Shown: one piece after another, positions 23,061 through 35,300 of the stretch
Layout: the number at the start of each line of letters is the position of its first letter
Position numbering within the stretch: position 1 is the first letter of the stretch
Source: Chaunax sp. Z400
Lineage: Eukaryota; Chordata; Actinopteri; Lophiiformes; Chaunacidae
Direction: 5' to 3'
DNA length: 64,000 bases
Assembly (NCBI GenBank): GCA_037577475.1
Contig: CM075184.1
Span: 12,220,594-12,284,593 of the forward strand
Notes under the pieces: generated by a model
Databases searched by the model: none
What the model saw: only the letters and a program-made list of their open reading frames with translations
What the model was told of the DNA's origin: nothing
Made by a program: the position numbers and the translations under genes

Positions 23061-25400
23061 ATGTCTGGAGTTGTTCTTTAGAAATCCTGGTGTTACAACA
23101 TCCACTAGTCTCCACTGAATGTCTTTTTTGTTAGGATTTGTTTTCATCGTTCTGTCTGTGCGACAGATGGTCTGTAATCACATTTACCTGCTAAAGTGAA
23201 ACAGTGCAAAGTTTAACATGTCAAAGTTAGTTTCAGTAATACTACAGAGCAGAGGTCAACGATCACTCAGCTTGATTCTGTCAATGCTGAAAACGTGAGA
23301 ACAAACACTGGTCTCAGATCTGACATTTCAGGCTCTAATAATTCATAGTCTCCAAATTCAATGATTACATGATGTCTCCTGGATTTAAAAACACTGTTTA
23401 TTTGCTCTTTGGTAGTTTTGTTGTGTGAAAATAACCTGTATTTTCTTCCTTTTAATACCTTAATGTTAAAGTGTAACAAGTGCCGTAAATCTTAGGTCAC
23501 AACAGGGTCATAGTTGACAGGACTCCAGACGACGCCTCCAGCAGGCCAACGGTGGGATCCAGTAGTGTTGCCCCAGCTCTGGTATTCTGTGTAATCGCCT
23601 TTACAATCCATATCCCTTTTTATAGGGGTGGGTTCTTTAACAATTTAGATAAAAGCATCATGACTTTCTCTAAAAATGTTCAGACGAAAGAGTCAAATCA
23701 GTCATGTGACCGAACCTCATGTTAATTATCTCTAAAGCTGACCTGCATATAGATGTTCGACCAATTTTAAAACGGGAGAAAAGGTTTTCTCAAATTCAGC
23801 CCACTCAGTCTATAGCAGCCAAATTGTTGAATCAATGGAACCATAATAAAAACCAGTCGGCTTCCAACAACCCTGATGTCAGCCTCGTTTTGTCAGCATG
23901 AGGCACTTCCTCTCCATTAAGCAGTCCTTTTGCAGAGTGGTGCAGCAGCACAGCACAATCCATCGGAGATGAACGTGCATCTATTGTCGACTTTATCAGA
24001 TACCTCAGAGCCCACATGGGGTCACTACAACAGGATGCAGGGTATTTAAAAATGAGATTTAACTGGGGTTTTATGTTCTATTCCTTTCATTAGACAAATG
24101 GGTGTAAAGCCAGGACGTGAGCCTTCAAAGCCTGTTTGTTAATGTAGTAAGAATGAAGAGCTACGACTAGGAAACTTGCAGGTGATGGAGTGAAATTCTT
24201 CATCAAGTCGATAAATTCTAATAGTAAATTGAAATCTGCATGCAGTACTGTAGTATTCCCTCTAGAGTCTGAGGAGCCACCCATGGTATTGCTTACTCTA
24301 ACATAATTTTAAAATGTCATTACAAAACATTCTAGCAGAGGATGAACTCCATGTAAAATAAAGACAAAAACAAAGCTATTCATTTCCATTTAAGGCGTTA
24401 CTTGGATTTGATTTAAAAAGCTTAAAAACAACCGGTTTAACACCACTCGAGGTTTTTAAATCCCACTATCCTTTCCAGAGCTCTATCAGCTGCCCAAGAG
24501 TCGGTGCAATGAAAAGATTGATTTCATCATCGTAGTTGTGGCAGCTCCAAACACCCAGGTGAAATCGGATGGTGAGGAAGAGCCAATTAATTTTATAAAT
24601 AAGTTAAAAGTTAAGGCCAACATAACATTGGCTTCTTTTTTTTCCCCTCTGCCAAGGTTGTTTTTGCTGGTGTTGGTTTGTCTGATATCAGGATTACTCA
24701 AACATCTATGAACAGATTTAGTTTTTGTAGACTTAAGTTATAGCCCAAAAACAATCCATTAGATTTTTGATGGTGATGAGATCATCTGCATTCAGAATTC
24801 TTTAAAGTGATTCTTTACCATTACAGTTTGGGGACATTTACAAGAGTTTTGCTTCTAACTTCATGGATGATGCCAAAAAGAAAACGACACCATGTCATCC
24901 CCATAAGATCTAGAACACATCAGTCTGATCTGGATCCAGAATGTTTCAATTCATAGGGCTCACTGAAAACAGACTTGAACTAAAATTGTAGCTGAAAGTG
25001 TTCCGATTCAGTTTGGTGTCAAATTTCAGGAATTAAAAAGTTACTGATCCTGGAGAAAACCAGAAGTGAAATCTCTTTTTTAATAACTATCAAACTAATG
25101 ATACCAATGTGATTCTGAACTCTAGGGGTAGGTTTTCATCATTGAGTTATTATGAAGGTCAAACTATTTACAGGACTGCTTTCAGGTGAAATGACTGAGC
25201 TGCCTTGGTGAGGTTTTGTGCTCCGAGTCACGTCTACCTATCAATGAAAGAATTTCCCAGAGTTGTTTTAATACTTTCCATCAGGTTGACTTTCTGCTGT
25301 TAGATTGTTTATACTGTTAAGTCGATGTTTTTTGCTGTTCATCTATCATTTAAGAAATATTGGATTCAAAAAGAGGGACAGATCTTCATAATTATGTCTC
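23061..25400. other. Convergent intergenic region between cpeb1 and rps17
   Basis: No supported coding region on either strand. It holds repeat copy B (23,545-23,815) and a fragment near 24,640-24,720 whose CTCTGCCAAGG start and AGGATTACTCAAA motif belong to the family also seen near 38.1, 49.7 and 58 kb. The rest is AT-rich sequence I cannot assign. Confidence 0.5.
23545..23815 (+). repeat. Dispersed repeat, copy B
   Basis: Same family and orientation as the block at 15,060-15,365: GTTGCCCCAGCTCTGGTATT, CCCTTTTTATAGGGGTGGGT and CCAATTTTAAAACGGGAGAA appear in the same order. It lies about 500 bp beyond the cpeb1 poly(A) signal. Class unknown. Confidence 0.65.
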
Positions 25401-25406
25401 TTTATT
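25401..25406 (-). terminator. rps17: rps17 polyadenylation signal
   Basis: AATAAA on the minus strand begins 22 nt after the stop codon, giving the very short 3' UTR usual for ribosomal protein genes. Confidence 0.85.
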
Positions 25407-25428
25407 AAGAGGATGTCTACACATGATT

Positions 25429-28400
25429 CTACAGTCCTCGAGGTGTCTTGAAGTTCATCCCAATAGTTGGCTGAGTGACTTGAAGGTTGGAAATGCCACC
25501 GAAATCCTGCAGGAGTAAGAAGTATTTATGACTCAGATAATCCAGAATAGCACCATCAGAGTAATTTATTTCTGAGAAGTTACTCTGATAAATCCTGTTA
25601 CTGGAGACAACTTTGACAGTTCATCTACTTGCATGACCAGATTTCTGCAAACATGTATTAACAATTACCACTAGAAAAAATATTCTCATGTTTGTAGCAC
25701 CTGCTTGCAACAAGCCCAACCCACAATGTTAATGTCTGCATAATACCTCATATTACCATGAATAGTACATCCATACTGTTGTTCATACTAGAACCGTACT
25801 GTTTATTCTTTGCCATAGCCTGTTACTGTTTATACTGTCTGTGCAATTTATCCAACCTGTAGCATATTATATTATTTACACTGTACATATCTCATCCATA
25901 GCACATTCACAGGGTATTTATTCTACATATGCATATTTGCTGATGCTTCTGCACCTCTGGTTATATGCCTTAGTACCTGTACTATGTGTAATGACAAGAA
26001 AGGTGAATCTAATCTGATCTAATAAATGGTATTCATCCATATGTGCATTATTTCTGAATAAGAAGCCCAAATCAAACAGCCAACTGACATTTCATGTGCA
26101 ATCCATTATTTTTATCCAAAAGTATTCCACTGATTACTGTGTTGACTTTTATAATTATGTTTGTATCTCAGTGTGTCTCATTGCCTCTAAAGCACTTTGG
26201 TGATTTATTACATTAGTGATAAATTATTAAATTACATTACATTTGGACACTCACCAGCATCTTGAGCATTTCTTTAGTGTCTGGATCGACCTCGATGAGC
26301 TCCTGGTCCAGAGCGGAAATCTAGAGGGTGAGATAAAAAAAAAACCACAATACATCTGAGCTGTGTCTTTTCTACCATGTGAAACATCTCTCAGAAATTG
26401 AAGTTGGACAGCAGCAGCAGGAAAGCAAAGGTGTTTGAGTTACTTTAAAGCTGCCTCGCAACATGATTTATCAAATCCAGATGCAGGAAAAACCCAAGAG
26501 CCAAAGCACCAAAAAAAGAAGATGTGTTTGTGTTTCTGAGCCACAGCAACATATTTGCGTCTCATGTAACTCAGAGACAGACGGGACAGAGAAAAGCGTG
26601 TGAGCTGACCTCTGGGACGTAGTTGTCCCTCCTCTCTCTCTCCTCCTCCTGCAGCTTGATGGAGATTCCTCTGACTGGACCGCGCTGGATACGCTTCATC
26701 AGGTGTGTCACATACCTGGGAGACAAACAGGAAGGCGTGGTTATCACCAGTATAACCAGCAGGTCCACACCAGAACACTTCACATTTACACTCCCCTGCA
26801 TTATTAGTGGGATTGATCATTTAGAGACTCTTGTTTTACAATTATTATTTACTGTAGAAACTATGAATATCAAACAGAAGATGATGACACATTGCTAATT
26901 AAAGTTACATGACAGTACTTCAATGACCTAGGACATCCCCCTGATTCAATATAGTGGGAGAACTGCCAACCAGTAACCACATGTTGTTATTTATGGCCCA
27001 GTTCGTTCCACATTTCAAACGTTAATAAACAGCATAAATAAATCAACTTAGTGACAACAATCACTGTGGGTTCACCTCTAGTGTGCAAAACAAAATGTTC
27101 AGTGTCTGCTGAGCTTTCCCCCCCGACTGATCTGCAGCCATCAACAAAAACAATGTAATATTAAAATGTGGTCAAAAGAAAATAAGCTTTAAGCACAAAG
27201 CACAGAAATGAAAACACAAATAACTGCAGCAAAACAAGGAGCTAAAGTTGGATGGTTGGAAGTAACATTATTCAACCCCAATATATTATTTATCAGCTGT
27301 TTGCGACACAAAAATCACACAAAAACAGTTTAAATAGCTCAAAACAACAGAATTTACAAGTATTCCCCCCCCCAAATATAACAAAATACTACTTTTCCTG
27401 ACTCCTGCAGTCTCTAAATGATTTAACCCTTTAATAACAAGCATCTCTAGTACTTTGTAGAGACACTTTAGCTGCAATGACCCGCTGCAAACATGATGCA
27501 TAACCAAACACCAGCTTCTGGCAGCGTTCCTGAGGAATCTTAGCCCATTCCTCAAGGACAACGGCCTCCAGTTCTGGAATATTCCTGGGGTTACATGCTG
27601 CAAACTGCCTTCTTTTAATCCCACCAGTGATTTTCTATGGGATTCAAGTCAGGCGACTGTGACGGCCTCTAGAATGATCCAGAACTTCTCCTGAAACCAA
27701 GCCTCGGTGGACTTTGATGTCTGTGTGGAATCATCGTCCTTTTAGAATGATGACGTCCAAGCTTCATCTTCCTCACAGATGTTGAGATGTTTTCTTCTAG
27801 GATTTCCTGATACTTGATGGAATCCATCTGACCCTCTACACGCTGCAGCTTTCCAGTGCTCAAAGAAGCAAAGCAGCCTCAGAGCGTCACAGAGCCACCG
27901 CCATGCTTCACTGTAGGGAGGGAGTTCTTTTCAGTATATGCTTCATTCTTCCTCCTCCAGACATTTCGCTGATCCATAGACCTCAAAGGTTACAGTTTGT
28001 TTCATGGCTCCACAGAACAGCATCCTAAAACTTCTGTACCTTATCTTGATGGTTTTGTACTGGAGCCCACTTTTCTTGTTCTCTTGGGTCAGCAGTGGTG
28101 AATGTCTTGGAGTTTAGTCATGTTGCCCTGATGTAAATTTAGGCCTTAACAGAAGAAACTTTGGGACTCTACTGCTAAAGTAAGTCTATGAGGGTTGGCT
28201 CAGTGTTTTAACAACATCTGATGTTATGAGGGATGATATTCAAGGGGTTGAATAATTCTGAGACTGCAATAATCAGTAAGAGCCGCATTTTGTGTTGAAT
28301 ATGGCAAAAAAAACACTTTAACTAATCTATAAATGATTTATTTAAACTGATCCTGTGATTTGTTTTTTTGCGAACAGCTGATAAATAGTATGTTTTGCCA

Positions 28401-31202
28401 ATAAACCAAATAAACAATGAGGTTTGAATAATTCTGCCTCCAGTTGTAGTTTCTCCACAAAATGCCTCCATTCTGACATTAAAGTGGGTCAAATGTTTAA
28501 TATAGATGAACAGCTGCAGGACACGCTGGTCTCTGAGGGAATGAACTGCTTGCTGACTCACTGTGAAAATTCTCTGGCCTCACTTCCACCGACTTCAAAC
28601 GTTAAAAGTAGAGTCTTCGTTTTAACGTCGACCCTGAAGGCTCAGGGCTGCAGCAAAGAGACCACCGTCTTCTGTGGACAGGTGACTTCTAGCCGTATAA
28701 ACTTAAAAGGTCTTATCGCACTGAGCTGATCACAGCTAACACAGCTCATTTTAGGATTCATTAACATTCACAACACCACACACCTTACAGCTTTCAAACA
28801 ATGATCACAGACATCAGTAATAAGGGTGTTGTGATGCACAGATGCTTTTTTAGTCCTGTTGTTTTAAGTTGTTTTATGGTTACAAGTTACAAATCTTGCA
28901 AAGCCAGTGATGCAAACAGTCATAGAGAGAAAGGATCTGTATTAATAACACGTAACGCGTTCAAGTCATCTGTCAAACTCCTCCTCAGAACAGTTTCAGG
29001 TGCCAAATACAGGAAGGACAGCTGGACAAAAGTCCTGTAAATGTATAAATCATATGAATATTAGTAATATATCACTGTCCCATCATTAGGACACGAGTGC
29101 AACTGATCTTTGTGTATTCAGTTATACTAATGTGTGGTTTGCTTATGCTGTGTGTATTCTTCAGACTCGTATTTTACAGATTTAGTCTTTTTCAGCGGCG
29201 TTCCCTGCAGCGTCAAACTGACTTAGGCATTTCATTCACTGACGAAAGAAGTTGCTTAAGTTGTACCTTTAAATTCTTCCCAATTGCAAATCTGAGAAAA
29301 GGTTCAACTTTCAAAATGTAAAAAGAAATAAGATGCTCAAAATTCCCCCAAAAATCAAAAGGCACCTCTCCAGTGCATGGGACGTGTATATGGCCTGGAA
29401 ATCCCGATCAGAGACAAATATCACTCGGAGAATGAGCCTAAATTCAACTTGTAACCATGGAAACGGAAAAAAATAAAAAGGACAAAAGTCCCCAAATAGC
29501 AAAAGGCACCACTTCAGTACTGGGTTGTTGTGTGCAGACAGTTTCATGAAAAAAAATATGGAAAAATATTTGAGACCTGCGCCGAAAACGAAACATGATG
29601 GACAGACAGACAGAAGCCCTTCAGCAGCTTTATTTTTCTGTAAGAAATCTCATTTCCACAGGGACCCATGCAGAAAATCTGTTAGACTAACGGGCGTTCT
29701 GTTACGACCATGAATGGGTGTGCAACGCACATTACCATGGTGATGTTCCCAGGGTAGAAGTGAACCAACGTTTTAACACTTAAAACCCACATTTACCAGG
29801 CTGCAACGAACACCATCGCCTGTGCTGGATAATCATAAACGACTGAACAAGTGAGCCGCGGTGCATGTTTCTGCTTCATCCATCCATTTCCTATAACCAG
29901 TCGGGCGAGAGACCCTGAACAGATCACGAGAGAGAGAGGCAACCAGTCATTCACGCCTACGAGGAATATCTGTTTTTGGAGGGTGGCAGAAGGTCTGAGC
30001 ACCCTGAGGGATATTCACGCAGACACAGGGAGGTCATGCAAACTCCACGCTGACGGGCCACAGCTCTGGATTTGAACCGAGGACCTTTCTGCTGCGAGGC
30101 CACAACGTTCACTCCACCATGCCAGCCCACGGCATCATACACACTCAAGATAACAGCAAATTCTACTTACCCTGCAATTTTGTTGCGCAGAGGCTTGCTG
30201 GGGATGATGGCGATCTCCTCACACACCCTCTTGTTGGTGTGGAAGTCACTGCCCAGACGGGTGTAGTACTTCTCAATGATGACCCTGGCGGCCTTCTTGA
30301 CTGTCTTGGTCCTGACTCGTCCCTGCAAAAACAAAAAAAATTCAAAGACTTGAATTAAGAAAACCAGAGGGACGTGGGGAAATTCTACATCTAGTTTCTG
30401 TTCTAGATTAGATTGCATATTAGTGGTTAAACTGGGAATGTTTTGAGCTGGGATAATATTTTGGAAATCTATTTGTCCCACTGACCCAAAAGACAGCAAA
30501 AGTATCACAGCTTTAGATACCTATAGATTTTTAACACAATATCTACAGTAAATATAAACAAGCTGATTTTTTCTTGGCAAATCTGTGAATTTCTGCATAA
30601 CCGTACAGATATTTTACTGTAGCTACTTGTGTTGACGGTCAGGTCACCTGCGAGTTTCCTCAACTCCAGATTAAAATCTGCTTCAACAGTACGTAGAATG
30701 AAACTTAAATGTAAGGAAATGACAGCACAATTCATGAACTTTTGAAATCATTTTAGATGATTTCGGGCTCTTAATATGAAAAAATATTTGCCCTGGACTT
30801 GAAATGTCAGACTCCAGTTATGGCAAAATAAAACGATCCTCTAAAAGCCAATTGTAAAACTTTCCTTTGAAATTAACATCAACTAAATCGAGCGAGATTT
30901 GAAGCGCACCGAATAGCACGAACCGAACCGGACCAGCACTTTATCAAGCATTTCAACACATGTATTGGTGATTTTCTGGCAGCGTTTCTCCGCTTCGTCG
31001 CCACTTCCAGAGTAACACAGACATTTAGCTTGTGTTTATGTTTTTATCTCCGCTGCAGTGCATTAAAAACCAGCCTCAACAAATGTTTGTGCCGTTTATG
31101 TTCAGGATGATCTTTGTGATCGCTTGGTGGGCTGACAGAAGGGAGGATTATGAAAGATTGTGAGGAAGGATGAGGAGCAACGTTCTGTTGTGTACCCACC
31201 AT
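25429..31202 (-). CDS. rps17: 40S ribosomal protein S17 (eS17)
   Basis: Structural protein of the small ribosomal subunit. Coding exons in transcript order: 31202-31200 (ATG only), 30322-30171, 26715-26610, 26320-26255, 25506-25429. They total 405 nt (134 aa plus stop) against 135 aa in human. The protein reads GRVRTKTVKKAARVIIEKYY, then TNKRVCEEIAIIPS, YVTHLMKRIQRGPVRGISIK, EEERERRDNYVPE, and ends NFKTPRGL, where the human end is GPV. An initiator codon alone on exon 1 is the usual layout of this gene. The donor after exon 3 is GTCAGC, not GTRAGT; the next exon starts ISALDQEL and fixes the phase, so the site must be used. Intron 2 (26,716-30,170) is swollen by a Tc1-like element and a SINE. 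Confidence 0.97.
25690..26035 (+). repeat. Retroelement 3' tail in rps17 intron 4
   Basis: A block rich in TACTGTTTATACTGT-type words ends with AATGACAAGAAAGGTGAATC and then CTAATCTGATCTAATAAATG. The degenerate TCTAA-type tail is a familiar ending of fish LINE or SINE 3' fragments. No coding sequence remains, so the clade is uncertain. It lies antisense to rps17. Confidence 0.5.
27249..28450 (-). mobile_element. Tc1-like DNA transposon, decayed copy 2 (rps17 intron 2)
   Basis: Inverted tips are GGTTGGAAGTAACATTATTC near 27,252 and, in reverse complement, the end near 28,445. Minus-strand transposase pieces are recognisable: LQRVEGQMDSIKYQEILEEN at about 27,855-27,790, and a broken IPQERCQKLV...YASC segment near 27,520-27,450. 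Several frames are needed to read it, so it is inactive. It is the same family as 6,563-7,533 and nearly full length at 1.2 kb. It lies in the same direction as rps17 transcription. Confidence 0.85.
29325..29590. repeat. Internal duplication in rps17 intron 2
   Basis: Two similar units follow each other. The first has CCCCCAAAAATCAAAAGGCACCTC-like wording at 29,344-29,367, and the second has TCCCCAAATAGCAAAAGGCACC at 29,489-29,510. Each is followed by a CCAGTGCATGG or TTCAGTACTGG stretch. I recognise it as fish repetitive sequence but cannot name the family. Confidence 0.5.
29876..30125 (-). mobile_element. tRNA-derived SINE-like repeat (rps17 intron 2)
   Basis: On the minus strand the unit starts GGCATGGTGGAGTGAACGTT and has a B-box-like GGTTCAAATCC. 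It continues with GGAGTTTGCATGACCTCCCT and ends near a CATCCATCCATTT-type tail. This is a degenerate copy of a ubiquitous teleost repeat. The head lies only about 45 nt inside intron 2, just past the rps17 exon 2 donor. A headless fragment of the same family is at 55,070-55,265. Confidence 0.7.
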
Positions 31203-31260
31203 GTTGACTTGGACCGGTGGAAGAGAAGCACCGGAAGTTCTTACAGGAAGTTAATAGTTA
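31203..31260 (-). promoter_or_regulatory. rps17: rps17 core promoter and TOP-type 5' end
   Basis: Reading minus, a pyrimidine tract CTTCTCTTCC (31,228-31,219) lies 16 nt before the ATG. It looks like a 5' terminal oligopyrimidine start, implying a 5' UTR of about 26 nt. Just upstream is an ETS/GABP-type site (CCGGAAGT on plus, 31,231-31,238), with a second GGAAG core at 31,246-31,250. Short TOP leaders and ETS sites are usual at ribosomal protein genes and couple their translation to mTOR signalling. Confidence 0.65.
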
Positions 31261-32340
31261 ATACACACCTCCGCTGCGAACAGCGACCACTAGCGGCGGG
31301 AAGTGAGAAGTGCAGATCTCACTCTCAATCCCACTTAGGCAGAAAATATTTCAATATGGTAAAAATCTCTAATTTAAATTTTAATCTGCAAAGAAAATTC
31401 AAAAGGAAATGTACAATATTTGGCCGGGAGTTGTAATTCAGCCCTGGAGTAAATGGATCCATTTTTGGACCACAGGAAGACTAACAGCCATATGAGCAGA
31501 AGCTATTAGTGATCTTAAATAAATCACACTTAAGTACAATCTAGTTGTAACAACTGGAATCTTCTAATTTTCTTCTACCCACCTCTGTACATTTTTAATT
31601 CCACTTCTGCATATAAAGTATCTGCAGATTTTTCACAACACATCTAATGACAAGTTTTTTTAAAAATCTAATCAATCCATGGGACGAATATCATTTTATC
31701 TTTTGAGAAAAATAACCCATTGCTTTTTAATTCACTAATCTTAATCCTCTTTATACCGAGTTAGCAGTTCCCATTCAAGGGATCACAGGATAAATCTGCA
31801 GAGTAATGTGATATATATTTGCTAGAAAAACTGGTTTTCCTCTGATCTCTAAACTTTGCCTTGCTTAACTGAGAAAGATGAGACAAACAAACCCCTTCAG
31901 GCCTCGAAAACTAAAATCTCACACTGACATTCTGTATGTAAACTGTGACAAGGGGACATTACGATGTAAATCCCTGAGAGAAACAAAATCATATTTGCTT
32001 TCTTGCCAAGACATAATACAGAATCTGAGGTATTTGAAAATCATCTCACAGAGGCCATCCCCAAGGTGGAGAGATCTTTTATTTTACATAAAAAAGGGTG
32101 CAAACTGGAGTTTTCCTTTAGATGTGGAGGGAATAAAAAGTGATTTTATAAGTCCATGTGTGAAACATTGTATTTCATGAATCCAAGGAGGAAAAAAACA
32201 GGCATCTCAGATAAAAAGGCCTTTTACCTTCCTGTAAATTAAAAATATGAAACCATAAAAAGAGGAAATGTGGGTCCTTCATTGTTGAAGCCCTTGACTA
32301 ACTCGTTCAAATACATTTTTGAAGTGACATTCATATTTCA
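31261..32340. other. Upstream of rps17, no gene seen
   Basis: AT-rich sequence between the rps17 promoter and the farthest candidate csnk1g1 3' end. There are no exon-like blocks. Confidence 0.5.
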
Positions 32341-32348
32341 ACGTAATA

Positions 32349-35300
32349 TTTATTTACAGTTTTAAGATTTCTCTTAATCATAGCTCTGGAAAAAACAATG
32401 CTGAGGGGAGGATAAACTCTTGGAGCTGTACAAATTGATTTTCCACAGTATGTCAGGGAAAGAAAAAAAAAATAAATCAGAGAATACACATCTTATACGG
32501 AATCCCAACAGAAAGAACAGAGAGTAGAATTGTGAACTCTGTACAATTTACATTTTTCAAATAATCATCACAATATTGCAGTAAATATCACCCTAAACCT
32601 CTCCCTCAAAGAAAAATATACAGTAAATCCAAGACAATTCTACAGTACAGCAACAAGGGAAAAGTGCCAGAGAACCCAAAAACACCTCAGCAATTCATTC
32701 ACACTAACTGTCCTTTGCTTTGATTTACACAGCTTTGACGCACAGGAATGTGAGTTACAACAACCAAAGCCATCAACACAAGTCTGAGTGAAATAACGTG
32801 AACTGAAATGGAATGTGCTGTGAAAAGTTATTTATTTTACATGAGGACTGGAAGCCATAACATCTCACCGACTCAAAAGTACGTGAGCCCTACAGGTGAG
32901 AAAATTCACCGCAGAGAGAGAGAGAGAGAGAGAGACCGTCTGTCGTCTCTACAGAAGCCATGCAGATACAAAGCATACAGAGTACTCCTATATCACTCTG
33001 TACGAGGCCCAGAGAGTAAAAAGCAAATACATCAGAGTAATATATCTATATCTACCATTTCAGCCATGAGCTGAAGCTCGGTGACCCACGGGTTAAAGAT
33101 GAAGCGAATCTTGCAAAGATGACCAGTCACAAGTGAAACTCTGAAACAAACCTGGTCGAGAAAATGGTGCTGGTTTCTTTTTGATTCACAACCAAAAAGA
33201 AAAACCAACCAACCGCTCATAACACTTTTTTTTTTTTATTTCTGACGCTTTCTAATATCTTCAACAACACTTCTGGTACTGGAATTGAGTCATGTTACTC
33301 TCTGATTTTTCAAAATAATCATGGACACATCAAGGACAAAAGGTGGAATGCGATGGTAAAAAAAAAAACCCAAACAAACAAAAAAAACATTCAACTTCAT
33401 ATTTTCCTGGCACAGTTGAAAGGCATGGGGTAGTAGTAGTCTCAGGAATGGCACTCTGGGAATTCAGGGGGAACATCGAAGGCTATATAGTCTGGATATC
33501 CATCTCACTACACAGAAACACTTTCACCATTTCTCAGGTTGGTGGAATGAAACAGGTGCTGCTGATGCTTTGTGGGGAGAATCATGGGCAGCAGATGTCA
33601 CAGGTTTGGGGTCTGGAAAAAAAAGAGGGATTTCTCCAACACCAGATCAAAAAAAAACATCATGGTGAGTGATTTTAACCTCCAAACCTGCTTCTCTTCC
33701 TGATAAAAAACAACAAAACCCTCACCTGATCATGGACATCAACTAGCACAGGAGGTGAGTCTGACAAACATCACCTGTCCAACACACTCAAGAGGCACAA
33801 AAACATCTCAAACAAATGAATACCTGTCATTCAAAAAGCCTGTTTCCTACCATTCCCGTCACATCCTATGCATGGACTTACTATAATAATGACCAAGAAA
33901 ATAAAAAAACAGAAAAGGTCCCGTAGATTTTCATATTCAAGTACTGTCAATAACACAATAACTTAGACCCTGGAGTAACTGACATGTCATGTGTAAGAGA
34001 AAAACAAAAGCTATACAGTGTAAATACACACAACAAGCAGGTTTACATACTGGTTCGTTGAGTTTGCAACATCTACAACATTGTATTTCTGAAGATGACG
34101 GAGCAGGTCTGCAAAATGCCAAATCAAACACTCCATGGAGAGTTGACTCATCTGGGATTTGCATGTGTGTGTGTGCAGAGACGGAAGGGGGAGATGTCAT
34201 GGCACAAAAAAGGAGTGGGCGGGGATAAAAAAATCAATTTAAAGTGTATTCCCTGCACCCTATAGGGAGGGCCTAGCATACGAGGCAGCTACAATTAAAG
34301 TAATAAGCATGTTTAAAACACAGTATTAAGAAGGCAGGGTCTGAAAGCCGGGGTCAACAAATGTAGTGCAGTCATGGTCTCAAGCTTTTTTTTTTTGTTA
34401 CCCTCTCTTTCCCCATAAAACAATGGCTATTTGGAATGGGGAAAAAAAAAGCTTTAAAAAAATTCACATTAGCAAGATATGAAATAAAAAAATAAAACCC
34501 CATGTACGGTAATTCACACTCTATTCGGAGGATAGACATGGTGACATATCAAGGATATTGTTTCAAGGCAGTCCTCCATGACAGTAAAATAAAAATGGTA
34601 TGGCCTTTAAGGTTCTCTCTGCGTCGAGGAGACGGGTCCAGGGGTTCAGCCGAGCCGGCCAAACGTAAAACCTCACTTTACGGCACAAGGGCCTTCAGAC
34701 TGGACACGTAGGGGCAGGGACGTTTTAACACTATTACAGATTATTACACCAAACCTTCCATTTGGCATTGCCCTCTTGGTAATACATCTTCAGTGTACAA
34801 GGAAAGTCATCAACGGCTCTGACGCTCGCTGGGAACAATCCCAAACTTTTACGATAAAGGTGACGCCAGAAATAGCGCTGGAAATCTTCCAACCCTCATG
34901 CTGCCAACTTGTTTTGGTGATCTGGTGGTCGACTGGTCGGTTGGTAGAGGATTAAGGCATTGGAAGGTAGCGTTGCGAGGCTGTGATTATCAGTTTCTTT
35001 TGTCACTCCGAACCAACATCCACCAGTATCTACTGGTATAGAGTTCATATTAAGCATAACATTATTAAGATCGTGGACATTTAAGCTCCTCCCACCCTCT
35101 AATACACTTAGTTTTGGTCTCACTTTTTTCCTCATTTAAACATTGGTCTCAACTCCCTAACGGCAATTTCCTTTCCATGCAAACGACAGATTATATAAAT
35201 GCTCCAAAGTCATTTACTCTCCTGTCCATACATTCAGTGTGTATGTTTTAGAATTAGTAAGAAACCTGGGGACAACCATGAGATAAATAGCATAAATAGC

